Positions 18,439 to 29,291 of a stretch of 64,000 nt of DNA are shown here, piece by piece (the first letter of the stretch is position 1; the number at the start of each line of letters is the position of its first letter). The notes beneath the pieces were generated by a model that saw only the letters and a list, made by a program, of their open reading frames with translations, ran no database searches and was not told the origin of the DNA. The stretch is from Candidatus Binataceae bacterium. GTDB lineage: Bacteria; Desulfobacterota; Binatia; Binatales; Binataceae. The translations under genes and the position numbers were made by a program. The stretch covers positions 1 to 64,000 of the forward strand of contig DATGHL010000033.1 of the NCBI GenBank assembly GCA_035308025.1. Direction: 5' to 3'.

Positions 18439-19081
18439 GTTGCGCGCTGCGCGCTCCTGTCTGCGCGATGTAGCACTGGGAATTTTGTCATTTGTTCTTG
18501 TCGCCTGCGCGGAGATTTCCCGGATCGTCGCGCCCACCAAAGCGCCGGCTGAGACCGTAAGCAGCTCAAAAGCTCCGCCGGTTCCAGCCGCATCTGCGAC
18601 GGCGTCCACTCCTCGCGTGGTAAACGCCAAGCCTCGGAGACCTCGCAAAAGGCCCGAAATAACTGGCTCAGAGTCTCCCGCAGTGACACAGTCGACACCT
18701 GTGCCCAAGACCCCGATCGCTGAGCCGACCACCAGCGGCCTGACCCTTGAAGGATCGCCTTCCGTCAAGCCGACGCCGTCCGACGGCGCAATGGCTGCGG
18801 AAGCGACGCCGCTCGAGACGCCGGCTGTCGCGAATCCGCGCGATGAGGCTGAGCGGAACCTCAATGTAGTGCAGGACGCGCTCGGCCGAGTGAATCGCAT
18901 AGGCCTCAGCAACCAGGATGCCGCGCGCTTAAAGGCCGCGGAAAGCCTGGCCAGCAGTGCGCGACGCGCGTTCGATGATCATGACTATGCAGCCACCGAA
19001 GGCTTGACCGCAAAAGCCGACGTCGTAATCGGCGCGCTGCCCAAATTACAGACTCCAATGCTCTCTCCGGTTCCCCCCTGA
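18401..19081 (+). CDS. Lipoprotein with Pro/Thr-rich linker, third gene of the two-component operon
   Basis: A 226-residue protein starting inside the kinase gene (38-bp overlap). A basic N-terminus leads to a hydrophobic segment and lipobox-like LVACAE. A long Ala/Pro/Thr/Ser-rich linker follows, with RRPRKRP in it, then a compact helical C-terminus (AERNLNVVQDALGRVNRIGL, AARLKAAESLASSARRAFDD). The helical end resembles small periplasmic proteins with coiled or TPR-like helices, but I cannot name a family. Overlap with the kinase suggests coupled expression and an accessory or sensory role for that kinase; this is inference. Confidence 0.72.
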   Translation: MVRLRPKPLRFTELRAARSCLRDVALGILSFVLVACAEISRIVAPTKAPAETVSSSKAPPVPAASATASTPRVVNAKPRRPRKRPEITGSESPAVTQSTPVPKTPIAEPTTSGLTLEGSPSVKPTPSDGAMAAEATPLETPAVANPRDEAERNLNVVQDALGRVNRIGLSNQDAARLKAAESLASSARRAFDDHDYAATEGLTAKADVVIGALPKLQTPMLSPVPP

Positions 19082-19243
19082 TCCGCCCATCAATTCGGCT
19101 GACATTTCCGAAAATTTCACCCGGCCAATTCTTAATTCGATTCCGCAAATCCAGCCAGCGGCTTGAGAGCGGCTCGGCGCTGGTAGCCTGCAAAAATTAC
19201 TTTGTAAAGATCTGAATTGTTGAGGGAAATCCTCAACTCTTCA

Positions 19244-19259
19244 TGGCCTTGCTCTTGCT
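19244..19259 (+). promoter_or_regulatory. Candidate sigma-54 promoter, csbD-BON operon
   Basis: TGGCCTTGCTCTTGCT is an exact TGGC-N7-TTGC match with T after the GC. The predicted start near 19270 is about 48 nt before the csbD GTG. CCGAAAATTTCAC at 19108-19120, about 130 bp upstream, resembles the palindrome at 48379. Confidence 0.74.
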
Positions 19260-19317
19260 GTATCTCAGGTTACCGGCAACTTGACGCCGGAATTCAAAAA
19301 GGGAGCACACTATCCAG

Positions 19318-19512
19318 GTGAACAGTGATCAGCTCAAGGGAAAGTTCAAGCAACTCAGCGGAGAGATCAAGCGCAAGTGGGGCAAGGTGACCGATGATGA
19401 CGTGACTGCGGCTGAGGGCAGCATGGAAAAGTTGATCGGCCGAATTCAGGAGCGCAGCGGTGATCAGCGCGAAGCGATCGAAAAATGGTTCAAGTCTCAA
19501 CAGCTTGACTGA
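19318..19512 (+). CDS. CsbD-family stress protein
   Basis: A 64-residue hydrophilic protein starting with GTG: MNSDQLKGKFKQLSGEIKRKWG is the hallmark CsbD N-terminus, followed by KVTDDDVTAAEGSMEKLIGRIQERSG. CsbD (Bacillus) and YjbJ (E. coli) are abundant general-stress proteins under sigma-B and RpoS control respectively; their biochemical role is not known. GGGAG lies 12 bases upstream, a rather long spacing. It has its own sigma-54 motif and is followed 60 bp later by the BON protein, probably co-transcribed. Confidence 0.93.
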   Translation: MNSDQLKGKFKQLSGEIKRKWGKVTDDDVTAAEGSMEKLIGRIQERSGDQREAIEKWFKSQQLD

Positions 19513-19572
19513 AGCAACTCGCCGACGAGAGCTCGGCTTAGCTCAGCGGTTTTTAAGGTTAAGAGGTAGCTT

Positions 19573-19989
19573 ATGAATTTGAAAAAGACTTGGAAATTCG
19601 TAGTACCGGCGGCGATTCTAAGCGTTAGCATGGCTGGTCCGGTATTCGCGCAGTCACACCCTAGCGCGAGTGATTCGATGGATGCGGCCGGTCACTCCAT
19701 GGAGCGCGCTGGTTCTGATACCGCTACTGCTGCGAAGGACACTTACCACGGCGCGGCTACAGCGCTCACCGATACCAAGATAACCGCCAAGGTGAAAACG
19801 GCGTTACATGAGGACGAGGCGACCGAACATGGGGACATCCATGTCCGCACCGTTGCCGGCGTTGTGACGTTACGCGGCCGGGTCGCCTCGGAGGCAGAGG
19901 CGGCGCGTGCCGAACGACTGGCGCAATCGACTGAAGGTGTGCGCGAGGTCGATAACAAGCTCCACGTGACGAAGACCGCATCAGACTAA
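19573..19989 (+). CDS. Periplasmic BON-domain (OsmY-like) protein
   Basis: A 138-residue exported protein. A cleavable signal peptide ends in GPVFAQS (about residue 27). After a His/Thr/Ala-rich stretch the BON domain follows: TDTKITAKVKTALHEDEATEHGDIHV, RTVAGVVTLRGRVASEAEAARAERLAQSTEGVREVDNKLHV. BON domains bind lipids or envelope surfaces; OsmY in E. coli is a periplasmic osmotic-stress protein. There is one BON domain where OsmY has two. AAGAGG precedes the ATG. A 17-bp inverted repeat begins 11 bp after the stop. Confidence 0.9.
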   Translation: MNLKKTWKFVVPAAILSVSMAGPVFAQSHPSASDSMDAAGHSMERAGSDTATAAKDTYHGAATALTDTKITAKVKTALHEDEATEHGDIHVRTVAGVVTLRGRVASEAEAARAERLAQSTEGVREVDNKLHVTKTASD

Positions 19990-20000
19990 ACTTCAGCGCT

Positions 20001-20083
20001 CTCAGGCGCGCGAGCCCAAACTGAAATTGCCAATGTCCTCTCCTCCAAGACGCCGGCGTAATTAGCGGGCTCGCGCGCCTGAG
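20001..20083. repeat. Perfect 17-bp inverted repeat with 49-nt loop
   Basis: CTCAGGCGCGCGAGCCC at 20001-20017 is exactly complementary to 20067-20083. It lies between the BON gene and sodB. The loop is much longer than in intrinsic terminators and no T tract follows. It may be a folded leader or trailer RNA, or a small mobile repeat. Confidence 0.8.
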
Positions 20084-20220
20084 GGCGTCCTGGCGACATC
20101 TTCTAGCGAATTGCTTTTAGAGGTTTTAAGTTCGTCGGAAGCGATCGCGCCTGGTCCTGAGATCAAAGATCGCGCCGTCCGTCTTCGAGCAATAAACCAT
20201 CAACACCGGAGAGTATACTC

Positions 20221-20805
20221 ATGGCCTTCAAGCTTCCCGCCTTGGACTATTCGAAAAAAGCTCTTGCTCCGTACATCTCCGAGGAAACCCTCGAATTTCA
20301 TCACGGAAAGCATCACGCAACCTACGTGAAAAAGCTTAACGAACTTATTACCGGTTCACGATTCTCCGAAATGCCCTTAGAAGAGATCGTCAAAAGCGCA
20401 GGCGCAGGCCCAATCTTCGACAATGCGGCCCAGCATTGGAATCACAGTTTCTACTGGAAATGTCTCGCACCTCAGAAGGAGCACGGCAAACCCAGCGGCC
20501 GCCTGGCTAAAGAAATTGATCAGGCGTTTGGCGATCTTACCGCTTTTAAGAAGATTTTTAGCGAAGCTGCGAATTCCTTGTTCGGCAGCGGATGGGCTTG
20601 GTTAGTTCAGAAACCTGACGGTTCGCTCGCGGTAGAGCAAGCGCCAGACGCAGGCAATCCACTGACTAAAGGCCAGAAGCCACTGTTCACCTGCGATGTC
20701 TGGGAGCACGCCTACTACATCGATTATCGCAACGAGCGGCCTAAGTATGTCGATGCCTTCTGGAAGGTCGTCAACTGGGACTTTGTCGAATCCAACCTAG
20801 CCTAG
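20221..20805 (+). CDS. sodB: Iron superoxide dismutase
   Basis: A 194-residue cytoplasmic Fe/Mn-type superoxide dismutase that converts superoxide to oxygen and peroxide. Metal ligands are seen in EFHHGKHHATYVKKLN (His26-type), AAQHWNHSFYWKCL, and DVWEHAYYIDYRNERPKYVDAFW, with Asp and His in the last. Gln in AAQHWNHSF precedes the second His as in iron enzymes, and FGSGWAWLVQ is conserved. Length equals E. coli SodB. CGGAGAG lies upstream. It is monocistronic, with no sigma-54 match upstream. Fe versus Mn use is likely but not certain. Confidence 0.95.
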   Translation: MAFKLPALDYSKKALAPYISEETLEFHHGKHHATYVKKLNELITGSRFSEMPLEEIVKSAGAGPIFDNAAQHWNHSFYWKCLAPQKEHGKPSGRLAKEIDQAFGDLTAFKKIFSEAANSLFGSGWAWLVQKPDGSLAVEQAPDAGNPLTKGQKPLFTCDVWEHAYYIDYRNERPKYVDAFWKVVNWDFVESNLA

Positions 20806-21197
20806 TTCTGACGATCGGACGAATCCGCTTACGGGCGAATCCGTCAACATTGACCACGCCAAATCTCACACGCTGCTCGATTTCAGCTCCGAGTCAGTGA
20901 TGATGGCCTATCGTCGCGGGGACGCCTGCTGATCTGCTCCGCCACTCATTTCATCTGGTTTCGCGAATTTTTTCCTGCTATTCGCTATTCATTCGCCAAG
21001 CTCTCCGACGATGCTGCGCGGCTACGGTGTGGAGAACGTCCTCCCTTATCCCTTACAAGTACTCCAGGACGAACTTACTGCCTTAGCATCGGGGAGTGGA
21101 ACGATTCAGGAACTAGCGCGTCTTGGTTATGATCAGGCCTCACGTCGATGAGTGGCGGATGCGCCGTCGACCTCCAACTGCTGAGCACTTAGGAACA
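20806..21197. other. Intergenic region without recognised features
   Basis: The 392 bp between sodB and the efflux adaptor contains no open frame with family likeness and no sigma-54 motif. An in-frame ATG at 21123 could extend the adaptor gene, but it lacks an RBS and the added residues are not membrane-anchor-like. Confidence 0.6.
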
Positions 21198-22424
21198 ATG
21201 GATTCAACTGCTCCACAAGGAGGAAGCGCGAAGGATACGTATCTTCCGCCAGCCAGTGTGCACTCCAAGCGGTGGCTCTGGATTTCGGTATTCGCGATTC
21301 TCGCCGTGGCCGTCGGATATTATTCGCTGGCTCGCGTACATCGGGCGAATAACACTGCCGCACTCGCCAAGGCCGCGGCTCACCCGCCGATGCCGGTTGC
21401 CGCGACGGCCGCAAGGCGTGGCGACCTTAATCGTTATCTGAGCGCGATCGGCACCGTGACTGCCTTCAATACAGTGACGGTTAGGACCCGGGTTGACGGC
21501 CAGATCGTGAACGTCGCGTTTAAGGAGGGGCAGACGGTGCATCAGGGCGATCTGTTGGTCGAGATTGACCCGCGCCCTTATCGGGCCGCATTGGCCCAGG
21601 CTGAAGGGCAAACGGCGAAAGACCAGGCCACGCTGCTCAATGCGAAGCTCCTAATGGAGCGCGATCGGACCTTGTACCAACAGGGCGTGATCGCAGCTCA
21701 AGACTTCGACAATCAGCAGTCGCTCGTAGGCCAATCCGTCGGCGCCGTGCAAAGCGACCGGGCAAACGTCGCCGCGGCCAAGGTACAGGTGGACTACACC
21801 CGGATCGTGGCGCCGATCACCGGACGCATCGGGCTGCGGCTGGTGGATCAGGGCAACATCGTCCATGCCGCTGACACCACGGGCCTCGCCATTATTACTC
21901 AGTTACAGCCGATCGCGGTGGACTTCAGCATCCCGGAAGACAATCTGCAGCAGGTAATCAAGGATATGCGGAGCGGGCAGACGTTGGCGGTCGAGGCGCT
22001 GGACCGGGAACTCAAGACGCAACTTGCCGCGGGCACGCTCGAAACCTTCGATAGCCAGATCGATCCGACTACCGGTACGATTAAGCTGAAGGCGGTTTTC
22101 CCCAACAATGACTATGCTTTGTTTCCGAACGAGTTCGTCAACGTGAGGTTGCTGGTAGATACCTTGCGCGATACGGTGCTGGCGCCGGCAGCCGCGGTGC
22201 AGCGAAATCCGCAAGGTACATTCGTATACGTGGTCACGCCGGATAACACGGTCGAAATGCGCGCGGTGACAGTCGGCGCGACCCAGGGCGACACCGTCGC
22301 GCTAGCCTCCGGTGTCACGCCGGGCGAGATGCTCGTAACTGACGGCCTGGACCGGCTGCAGGTGGGAAGCAAAGTAGTTATCCAGACGCCCGCCAAGGGG
22401 ATTGTACTGCGGAGCAGTCAATGA
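21198..22424 (+). CDS. mdtA: RND efflux periplasmic adaptor (MdtA-like)
   Basis: A 408-residue membrane fusion protein linking an inner-membrane RND pump to an outer-membrane channel. The ATG at 21198 follows AGGAA. An N-terminal transmembrane anchor ([19 protein letters not shown]) is followed by a barrel-sandwich hybrid ([26 protein letters not shown]-like [23 protein letters not shown]), a hairpin, the beta-barrel ([20 protein letters not shown]) and the membrane-proximal domain. Length matches MdtA (415). It overlaps the first pump gene by 4 bases (ATGA). No TolC homologue is in the window, so the exit duct must be encoded elsewhere. Confidence 0.93.
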   Translation: MDSTAPQGGSAKDTYLPPASVHSKRWLWISVFAILAVAVGYYSLARVHRANNTAALAKAAAHPPMPVAATAARRGDLNRYLSAIGTVTAFNTVTVRTRVDGQIVNVAFKEGQTVHQGDLLVEIDPRPYRAALAQAEGQTAKDQATLLNAKLLMERDRTLYQQGVIAAQDFDNQQSLVGQSVGAVQSDRANVAAAKVQVDYTRIVAPITGRIGLRLVDQGNIVHAADTTGLAIITQLQPIAVDFSIPEDNLQQVIKDMRSGQTLAVEALDRELKTQLAAGTLETFDSQIDPTTGTIKLKAVFPNNDYALFPNEFVNVRLLVDTLRDTVLAPAAAVQRNPQGTFVYVVTPDNTVEMRAVTVGATQGDTVALASGVTPGEMLVTDGLDRLQVGSKVVIQTPAKGIVLRSSQ

Positions 22425-25400
22425 ACCTGTCACGCCCGTTCATTTTGCGGCCCGTGGCAACCTCGCTCCTGATGGCGGCTATCCTGCTCGCGGGCGTCGT
22501 GGCTTACCGGCAGTTGCCCGTATCGGCGCTGCCCGAGGTGGACTACCCGACGATCCAGGTGCTCACGTTATATCCGGGCGCGAGCCCCGATGTGATGGCT
22601 TCATCGGTTACCTCGCCGTTGGAGCGCCAGTTCGGCGAGGTCCCCGGCCTCAATCAGATGACCTCTAACAGCTCATTCGGCAGTTCGGTGATCACGCTCC
22701 AGTTCGTCCTCAACCTCAACATCGACATTGCCGAACAGGAAGTACAAGCTGCGATCAATTCCGCCTCGACCTACCTGCCCGCGGATCTGCCTAATCCTCC
22801 GATATACAGCAAGACTAATCCCGCCGACGCTCCAATCCTGACGCTGGCGTTGACTTCGACTGAGCTTCCGCTGACCCAGGTGGAGGATTTGGCCGACACT
22901 CGGCTGGCTCAGAAGATCTCGCAAGTGTCCGGGGTTGGACTGGTCAGTATCGGCGGCGGACAGAAGCCGGCGGTGCGCGTTCAGGCAAACCCGACCGCGC
23001 TCGCCTCCTATGGCCTGACTCTCGAAAACCTGCGCAGCGCGATCGCGGCGGCCAACGTCGACGAGGCCAAGGGCAACTTCGACGGCGCGCAGCAGGCGTA
23101 CACCATCGGCGCCGACGACCAACTGCTCAGCAGTGCCGCCTATCGCCCGGTGGTGGTAGCGTATCGCAATGGCGCGCCGGTGCGGCTCGAGGACGTCGCC
23201 AACGTCATCGATGGCGCCGAAAACGTTAAGCAGGCGGCCTGGATGAATAGCGTGCCGGCGGTGATCGTGAATGTTCAGCGGCAACCCGGCGCCAACATCA
23301 TCACGGTTGTGGATAAGGTGAAGGCGCTGTTGCCGCGGCTGCAGACCGCGCTGCCGGGTTCGGTCAAGGTTGTGGTGCTCACCGATCGCACCACCACAAT
23401 TCGCGCGTCAGTAAAGGATGTCGAGTTCGAGTTGCTGCTCACGATTGCGCTGGTCGTGATGGTGATCTTTTTGTTTTTGCGCAATCTGTCCGCGACGATC
23501 ATCCCGAGCGTCGCGGTTCCACTCTCGCTGGTCGGAACCTTTGGCGTGATGTACCTGTTAGGCTACAGCCTCAACAATCTCACGCTGATGGCGCTGACGA
23601 TCTCGACTGGTTTCGTCGTCGATGACGCGATCGTGATGATCGAGAACATCAGCCGCTATATCGAGGAAGGCCAGACGCCGTTCGCAGCCGCATTGAAAGG
23701 TTCGCAGCAGATTGGCTTTACGATTCTGTCGCTGACCGTGTCATTGATTGCGGTGCTAATCCCGTTGCTCTTTATGGGCGACATCGTCGGCCGGCTCTTT
23801 CGCGAATTCGCGGTCACGCTGGCCGTCACGATCCTGGTTTCGGCAGTGGTCTCTTTGACGCTGACGCCGATGATGTGCGCCCGCCTGCTGAAGTATACGC
23901 CCGCGGCAGAGCAGGGACGGTTTTATCGTGTAACCGGGAAGGTCTTTGACGACACGATCGCTTACTACGGCAAGACCCTGCGATGGGTTCTGCAACATCA
24001 GGACGCAACGTTGTTAGTCGCCGTCGGCACGCTGATCCTGACAATTCTGCTCTACATCGTCACGCCGAAAGGCTTCTTTCCGGTGCAGGATACCGGCGTG
24101 ATCCAGGGAGTATCCGAATCACCGCCGACCGTGTCGTTCCCCGCGATGGTGCAGCGGCAACAGCCGCTGGCGCAGGTAATTTTGAAGGATCCCGCGGTCG
24201 AGAGCCTCTCATCGTTCATCGGTATCGACGGGACCAACACCACAGTTAACAGCGGGCGCTTCCTGATCAACCTCAAACCGTTGGCGCAGCGTAAAGTCGG
24301 CATCGGCGCCGTAATCGATCGTCTGCAGCCACAACTTGCCAAGGTTCAGGACATTACGCTGTTCCTACAACCGGTTCAGGATCTCACGGTCGAGGATCGC
24401 GTCAGCCGCACGCAGTACCAGTACAGCCTGGAAGATCCCAATGTGGACGAGTTGAACAGCTGGACGGCCAAGTTGCTGGCAAAACTCAGCCAGTTGCCTC
24501 AGTTGCGTGACGTAGCGAGCGATCAACAGAACAATGGCGCCCAGGTCGAACTGGTAATTGATCGCAGCACCGCCTCGCGCCTCGGCATCACGTCGCAGAT
24601 GATCGATGACACACTCTACGATGCGTTCGGGCAGCGGCAGGTTTCGACGATGTTCACGCAGTTGAACCAGTACCACGTGGTGCTCGAAGTTGATCCTAAG
24701 TTTCAACGCAATCCGCGGGCGCTTCGAGAGATTTACCTCACTTCGCTCACTGGAGGTTCGGTGCCGCTCAGCACTTTCGTCAGCTTCGAACCGAGTAAGG
24801 TCCCGTTGATCGTGAGTCATCAGGGTCAATTTCCGGCCGTCACGATTTCGTTCAATCTGGCGCCCGGTTATTCGCTCGGCGCCGCGGTCATCGCCATCAA
24901 CGCTGCCAAGGCAGAGATCGGAATGCCCGCCAGCGTCGCGACCGCTTTCCAAGGCACCGCGCAGGCCTTTCAGGCCTCATTGAGCAACGAACCGATCTTG
25001 ATCCTGGCTGCTCTCATCGCCGTGTATATCGTGCTCGGCGTGCTGTACGAGAGTTACATCCATCCGATAACTATTCTCTCGACGCTGCCGTCGGCGGGAG
25101 TAGGAGCGATTCTGGCGCTGTTGCTTTGCGGGAATGACCTCAACGTGATCGCGCTTATCGGCATTATCCTGCTGATCGGTATCGTTAAGAAAAACGGCAT
25201 CATGATCGTTGACTTCGCGCTCGAGGGCCAGCGCAAAGAGGGCAAGCGCGCTGACGAGGCTATTTACCAGGCGTGCCTGCTGCGCTTTCGCCCCATCATG
25301 ATGACCACGATGGCGGCGCTGCTGGCCGGCTTGCCGTTGGCGTTGGGCAGCGGTACGGGTTCGGAATTGCGCCGCCCGCTCGGCATCGCGATGGTCGGGG

Positions 25401-25537
25401 GACTGCTGCTAAGTCAAGTGTTGACGCTGTACACGACCCCGGTGATTTTTCTTGCCTTCGAGCGGCTGACTGCTCGGCTAAGAAAGACTGCGGACGACAC
25501 GGCGTACGGAAATCCTGTTCCCGCGCAGTCGCCGTGA
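22421..25537 (+). CDS. mdtB: RND efflux pump subunit (MdtB-like)
   Basis: A 1038-residue inner-membrane proton-driven pump. Twelve transmembrane helices are expected: the first begins at [25 protein letters not shown]4 carries the proton-relay pair in [17 protein letters not shown], and TM10 carries [19 protein letters not shown]. Porter-domain sequence [19 protein letters not shown] is standard. MdtB and MdtC form a heterotrimer in E. coli that exports bile salts, novobiocin and similar compounds; substrate here is unknown. It is the second of three overlapping genes, overlapping mdtA by ATGA and mdtC by GTGA. Confidence 0.93.
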   Translation: MNLSRPFILRPVATSLLMAAILLAGVVAYRQLPVSALPEVDYPTIQVLTLYPGASPDVMASSVTSPLERQFGEVPGLNQMTSNSSFGSSVITLQFVLNLNIDIAEQEVQAAINSASTYLPADLPNPPIYSKTNPADAPILTLALTSTELPLTQVEDLADTRLAQKISQVSGVGLVSIGGGQKPAVRVQANPTALASYGLTLENLRSAIAAANVDEAKGNFDGAQQAYTIGADDQLLSSAAYRPVVVAYRNGAPVRLEDVANVIDGAENVKQAAWMNSVPAVIVNVQRQPGANIITVVDKVKALLPRLQTALPGSVKVVVLTDRTTTIRASVKDVEFELLLTIALVVMVIFLFLRNLSATIIPSVAVPLSLVGTFGVMYLLGYSLNNLTLMALTISTGFVVDDAIVMIENISRYIEEGQTPFAAALKGSQQIGFTILSLTVSLIAVLIPLLFMGDIVGRLFREFAVTLAVTILVSAVVSLTLTPMMCARLLKYTPAAEQGRFYRVTGKVFDDTIAYYGKTLRWVLQHQDATLLVAVGTLILTILLYIVTPKGFFPVQDTGVIQGVSESPPTVSFPAMVQRQQPLAQVILKDPAVESLSSFIGIDGTNTTVNSGRFLINLKPLAQRKVGIGAVIDRLQPQLAKVQDITLFLQPVQDLTVEDRVSRTQYQYSLEDPNVDELNSWTAKLLAKLSQLPQLRDVASDQQNNGAQVELVIDRSTASRLGITSQMIDDTLYDAFGQRQVSTMFTQLNQYHVVLEVDPKFQRNPRALREIYLTSLTGGSVPLSTFVSFEPSKVPLIVSHQGQFPAVTISFNLAPGYSLGAAVIAINAAKAEIGMPASVATAFQGTAQAFQASLSNEPILILAALIAVYIVLGVLYESYIHPITILSTLPSAGVGAILALLLCGNDLNVIALIGIILLIGIVKKNGIMIVDFALEGQRKEGKRADEAIYQACLLRFRPIMMTTMAALLAGLPLALGSGTGSELRRPLGIAMVGGLLLSQVLTLYTTPVIFLAFERLTARLRKTADDTAYGNPVPAQSP

Positions 25538-28500
25538 GCTTTTCCGAGATCTTCATACGCAGGCCGGTCGCGACAACGCTGTTGACGATGGCGATCGCGC
25601 TCGCCGGAGCGGCTGCATTCCGAATGTTGCCGGTGGCGCCGTTGCCGGAAGTCGATTTTCCCACTATCCAAGTCAGCGGGAGTCTGCCCGGCGCCAGTCC
25701 CGAAACGATGGCGTCTTCCGTAGCGACCCCGCTCGAGCGCCAGTTCGGACGCATCGCGGGGCTGACCGAACTTACCTCGACCAGCGCGCTGGGAACGACC
25801 AGCATCGTTCTGCAGTTCGATCTGAACCGCAACATCGACGCAGCTGCGCGTGACGTCCAGGCCGCGATCAACGCCGCACGGAGTCAACTGCCGGCCAACC
25901 TGCCGAGCAACCCGAGCTACAAAAAGGTGAATCCGGCGGATGCGCCGATCCTGATCCTGGCGCTGACTTCGAGCACGCTGCGGCGCGGTCTGATTTATGA
26001 CGCCGCCAGTTCGATCCTGGCCCAGAAACTCTCGCAAATTCAGGGCGTCGGCCAGGTCATCGTGGGCGGCAGTGCGCTGCCCGCAGTTCGCGTCGAGCTG
26101 AATCTCACCGCGCTCAACAATTACGGAATCGGGCTCGAGCAAATCCGCAACACGCTGAGCAGGGCGAACGCCAATCGCCCGAAGGGCGAAGTCGCCGATC
26201 AATCCCATGCCTGGTCGCTCGGCGCGACCGATCAACTGCTCAGCGCCAACCAGTATCGCCCGCTGATCGTCGCGTATAATAATGGCGCCGCCGTCAGGCT
26301 TTCGGATATCGCCGACGTTACGGACTCGGTTGAAGACGTGCGCAATGTGGGGCTCGTCGACAGCGTTCCGGCGGTCATGATCATCCTTTTCCGCCAACCC
26401 GGGGCCAACATCATCGACGCCGTTGATCGCGTGCTCGCGGCCCTGCCCGAATTGCAATCCTCGATCTCGCCCGCAATAAACATGGCCGTCGTTCTCGATC
26501 GGACCACGACCATTCGGGCATCAGTTCGAGACGTCGAACTGACGCTGCTTATCTCGATCTCGCTGGTCATCCTGGTGGTTTTTCTTTTCCTGCGTGATTG
26601 GCGCGCCACAGTCATTCCGGGTGTAGTAGTTCCGATTTCGCTGATCGGGACTTTCGGCGTCATGTACCTATGCGGGTACAGCCTCGACAACTTGTCGCTG
26701 ATGGCGCTCACTATCTCGACGGGTTTCGTCGTCGATGATGCGATCGTAGTGATCGAAAACATCTCCCGCTATCGGGAGCAGGGCATGGACCCCTTCGAGG
26801 CGGCGGTGCGCGGCGCACGCGAAATCGGCTTCACGGTGTTATCGATCAGCGTTTCGCTGGTCGCAGTGTTTATCCCGATCTTGCTCATGGGCGGGATTGT
26901 TGGCCGTCTGTTCCGCGAATTCGCGGTTACACTATCGACGGCGGTGGCGGTTTCGTTGGTGGTTTCGCTGACCACCACGCCGATGATGTGCGCCAAGTTG
27001 TTGCGGCCCGAGGGGGACGAGCCGCGCGGAGGCTTTTACCGGGCCAGCCAAAGAATCTTCGATCGGGCGCTGGCGGCATATGCGATTGGCCTCACATGGG
27101 TGTTGCGGCATACACGCCTGACGCTAGTCATAGCCCTGGTTACGGTCGGACTCAGCGTTTGTCTGTTCGCGATCATACCCAAGGGCTTTTTTCCGCAGCA
27201 GGATACCGGGCGCCTGATGGGCGCCATTCAGGCCGACCAAGACACCTCATTTCAGGCGATGCGCGATAAACTTGCGCAGTTTGTCAGCATCATCAAGGCT
27301 GATCAGGCGGTCGACCACGTAATCGGATTTGCCGGGGGCAATGCCGGCAGCACCAACTCAGCCCGCATGTTCATCGCGCTTAAGGCGCTGCGTCCGCGCA
27401 ACCTCAGTGCCGATCAAGTGATCGCGCGGCTGCATAAAGAGACCTCTCATATCGCGGGTGCGACGCTTTACCTCCAGGCCGTGCAGGATCTGCGAATCGG
27501 CGGCCGATCAAGCAACGCGCTGTATCAGTACACCCTGCAAGGATCCGACTTGCAGGAATTGAACCTGTGGGCGCCGCGCCTGCTGCGGAAAATGCGGAGC
27601 TTGCCGATATTGACCGATGTGAACAGCGATCAGCAGAATAGCGGGCTGCAGGCTTCCCTGGTGGTTGATCGCGATACGGCGGCACGCCTCGGACTGACGC
27701 AGCAGGTAATCGACGACACCCTGTACGACGCCTTCGGTCAGCGCCAGGTATCGACCATGTATACGCCGTTGAACCAATACCACGTCGTGATGGAAGCCGC
27801 GCCACAGTATTGGCAAAACCCGGACTCGCTGTCGGAGATCGATGCGCTCTCAAGCACTAACGCGGAAGTCAAGTTGAATACGTTCACCCATTACGCATCC
27901 GGGACGACGGCCCTCTCGGTGAACCATCAGGGACAGTTTCCGGCGGTGACGATATCCTTCAATTTGCGGCCGGGCGTCTCGTTGGGTCAGGCGGTTACGG
28001 AGATCAACTTGCTGCAGCGGAGCATCGGCCTTCCGAGTGAAATCCATGGCAATTTCGCCGGAACCGCGCAAGCTTTTCAGGACTCGCTCGCGAACGAACC
28101 GATGCTGGTGCTGGCCGCACTATGCGCCGTGTACATCGTGCTCGGGATTCTGTATGAAAGCTACGTTCACCCGATCACGATTCTATCGACGCTCCCGTCC
28201 GCGGGCGTTGGGGCGCTGCTCGCCCTGATGATTTGTGGGCTTGATCTCACCATAATCGCACTTATCGGTATTATTTTGCTGATCGGGATCGTCAAGAAAA
28301 ACGCGATCATGATGATCGATTTTGCTTTGGAGGCTGAGCGCACGCACGGCAAAACTCCACTGGCAGCTATCGAGGAAGCCTGCCTGCTGCGCTTTCGCCC
28401 CATCATGATGACCACGATGGCCGCGTTGCTCGGCGCGTTACCACTGGCGGTGGGTACCGGTACCGGTTCTGAACTGCGCCGTCCGCTGGGAATTGCGATC

Positions 28501-28650
28501 GTCGGGGGTCTGATCGTAAGTCAGATGCTCACGCTATTCACCACACCGGTGATTTATCTGTACATGGAACGGGTGCGTCTGTGGGGCCTGGAAGTACGTC
28601 GGCGCATCACGGGCAAGTCGGTGAGCAGGCGCGGGGTCGTCGGCGCCTAG
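25534..28650 (+). CDS. mdtC: RND efflux pump subunit (MdtC-like)
   Basis: A 1038-residue RND transporter paralogous to the preceding gene. The start is the GTG at 25534, overlapping the mdtB stop, giving [20 protein letters not shown] as in MdtC; the open frame continues upstream but that part is antisense-like noise. Proton-relay residues sit in [17 protein letters not shown] and [20 protein letters not shown]. Two tandem non-identical pump genes after one adaptor is the MdtABC layout, so a heteromeric pump is likely. No regulator or channel gene adjoins. Confidence 0.93.
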   Translation: MSFSEIFIRRPVATTLLTMAIALAGAAAFRMLPVAPLPEVDFPTIQVSGSLPGASPETMASSVATPLERQFGRIAGLTELTSTSALGTTSIVLQFDLNRNIDAAARDVQAAINAARSQLPANLPSNPSYKKVNPADAPILILALTSSTLRRGLIYDAASSILAQKLSQIQGVGQVIVGGSALPAVRVELNLTALNNYGIGLEQIRNTLSRANANRPKGEVADQSHAWSLGATDQLLSANQYRPLIVAYNNGAAVRLSDIADVTDSVEDVRNVGLVDSVPAVMIILFRQPGANIIDAVDRVLAALPELQSSISPAINMAVVLDRTTTIRASVRDVELTLLISISLVILVVFLFLRDWRATVIPGVVVPISLIGTFGVMYLCGYSLDNLSLMALTISTGFVVDDAIVVIENISRYREQGMDPFEAAVRGAREIGFTVLSISVSLVAVFIPILLMGGIVGRLFREFAVTLSTAVAVSLVVSLTTTPMMCAKLLRPEGDEPRGGFYRASQRIFDRALAAYAIGLTWVLRHTRLTLVIALVTVGLSVCLFAIIPKGFFPQQDTGRLMGAIQADQDTSFQAMRDKLAQFVSIIKADQAVDHVIGFAGGNAGSTNSARMFIALKALRPRNLSADQVIARLHKETSHIAGATLYLQAVQDLRIGGRSSNALYQYTLQGSDLQELNLWAPRLLRKMRSLPILTDVNSDQQNSGLQASLVVDRDTAARLGLTQQVIDDTLYDAFGQRQVSTMYTPLNQYHVVMEAAPQYWQNPDSLSEIDALSSTNAEVKLNTFTHYASGTTALSVNHQGQFPAVTISFNLRPGVSLGQAVTEINLLQRSIGLPSEIHGNFAGTAQAFQDSLANEPMLVLAALCAVYIVLGILYESYVHPITILSTLPSAGVGALLALMICGLDLTIIALIGIILLIGIVKKNAIMMIDFALEAERTHGKTPLAAIEEACLLRFRPIMMTTMAALLGALPLAVGTGTGSELRRPLGIAIVGGLIVSQMLTLFTTPVIYLYMERVRLWGLEVRRRITGKSVSRRGVVGA

Positions 28651-28895
28651 TTTTGTTTCTAACCACACCTGAGGCATTGCGGATGAGGCCCTCTGGCGCA
28701 ATCGACCAATATAAAAATTACCCGCACAATATGTGGTTCGAATCTGAGCTGGCTCAAGCCATGAAAATGCCGCCCAGATGAATTCGGATTACATCTTCAA
28801 CCAGAGAATCGCATAAATACCTATCTTGTGCACGACCGATCTCTTGTGTAGTTTGGAAAACTAATCGAGTTTAATCGCCAATAGGAGATTATCGA

Positions 28896-29291
28896 ATGCC
28901 TCGTAGAAAGTCCGTTCAGGCCGGCGCCCCTTACCAGCAGATACAGCAGCAAGCACGCGCCTTGCTTCTGAGTTTGCGAGCGGAGATCCGTGGTAAACAG
29001 GCTGAACTCGAGCGTCTTAAGGAAGAGGAGATGGCGCTCGATCGCCTCAGCGGCAGTGTCGGTGCTGTTGCCTCCCCCTCTAAGCCGGCGCGCCGTGGCC
29101 GAGCCACCGGCGGCCGAGTCGACTGGAGCGGGATCCTTCAACAGCTACCGAAACAGTTCAAAGCTGCGGACGTGCGCGGAATTCGTGCGGTTGTAGGCAA
29201 GCGCTCGTCAGAGATTTTTGCCGCGATCACGCGCTGGATCGAAGGTGGCGCAGTAAAGCGCAAGGCGCGCGGCTTATACGAGCGCGCTTGA
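28896..29291 (+). CDS. Unknown protein with coiled-coil start and basic linker
   Basis: A 131-residue protein with an RBS (AGGAG) 10 bases upstream. The N-terminal half is a predicted coiled coil (ARALLLSLRAEIRGKQAELERLKEEEMALDRL). A Lys/Arg/Gly-rich linker (KPARRGRATGGRVDW) follows, then a helical C-terminus (KQFKAADVRGIRAVVGKRSSEIFAAITRWIEGGAVKRKARG) that looks like a winged or HTH-like DNA-binding unit. I infer a small nucleic-acid-binding protein but recognise no family. It stands alone, and no sigma-54 motif precedes it. Confidence 0.65.
   Translation: MPRRKSVQAGAPYQQIQQQARALLLSLRAEIRGKQAELERLKEEEMALDRLSGSVGAVASPSKPARRGRATGGRVDWSGILQQLPKQFKAADVRGIRAVVGKRSSEIFAAITRWIEGGAVKRKARGLYERA

Noticed and set aside
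20001..20083. Simple rho-independent terminator after the BON gene
   Set aside because: The loop is 49 nt and there is no T tract, so it is listed as an inverted repeat of unknown role.
20101..20130. TGGC and TTGC upstream of sodB
   Set aside because: The two halves are 17 bases apart, not 7, so GG and GC are not at sigma-54 spacing.
25414..26457. A 347-residue minus-strand open frame under the efflux pump
   Set aside because: It is antisense to the conserved porter domain of the MdtC-like gene, with no coding features of its own.
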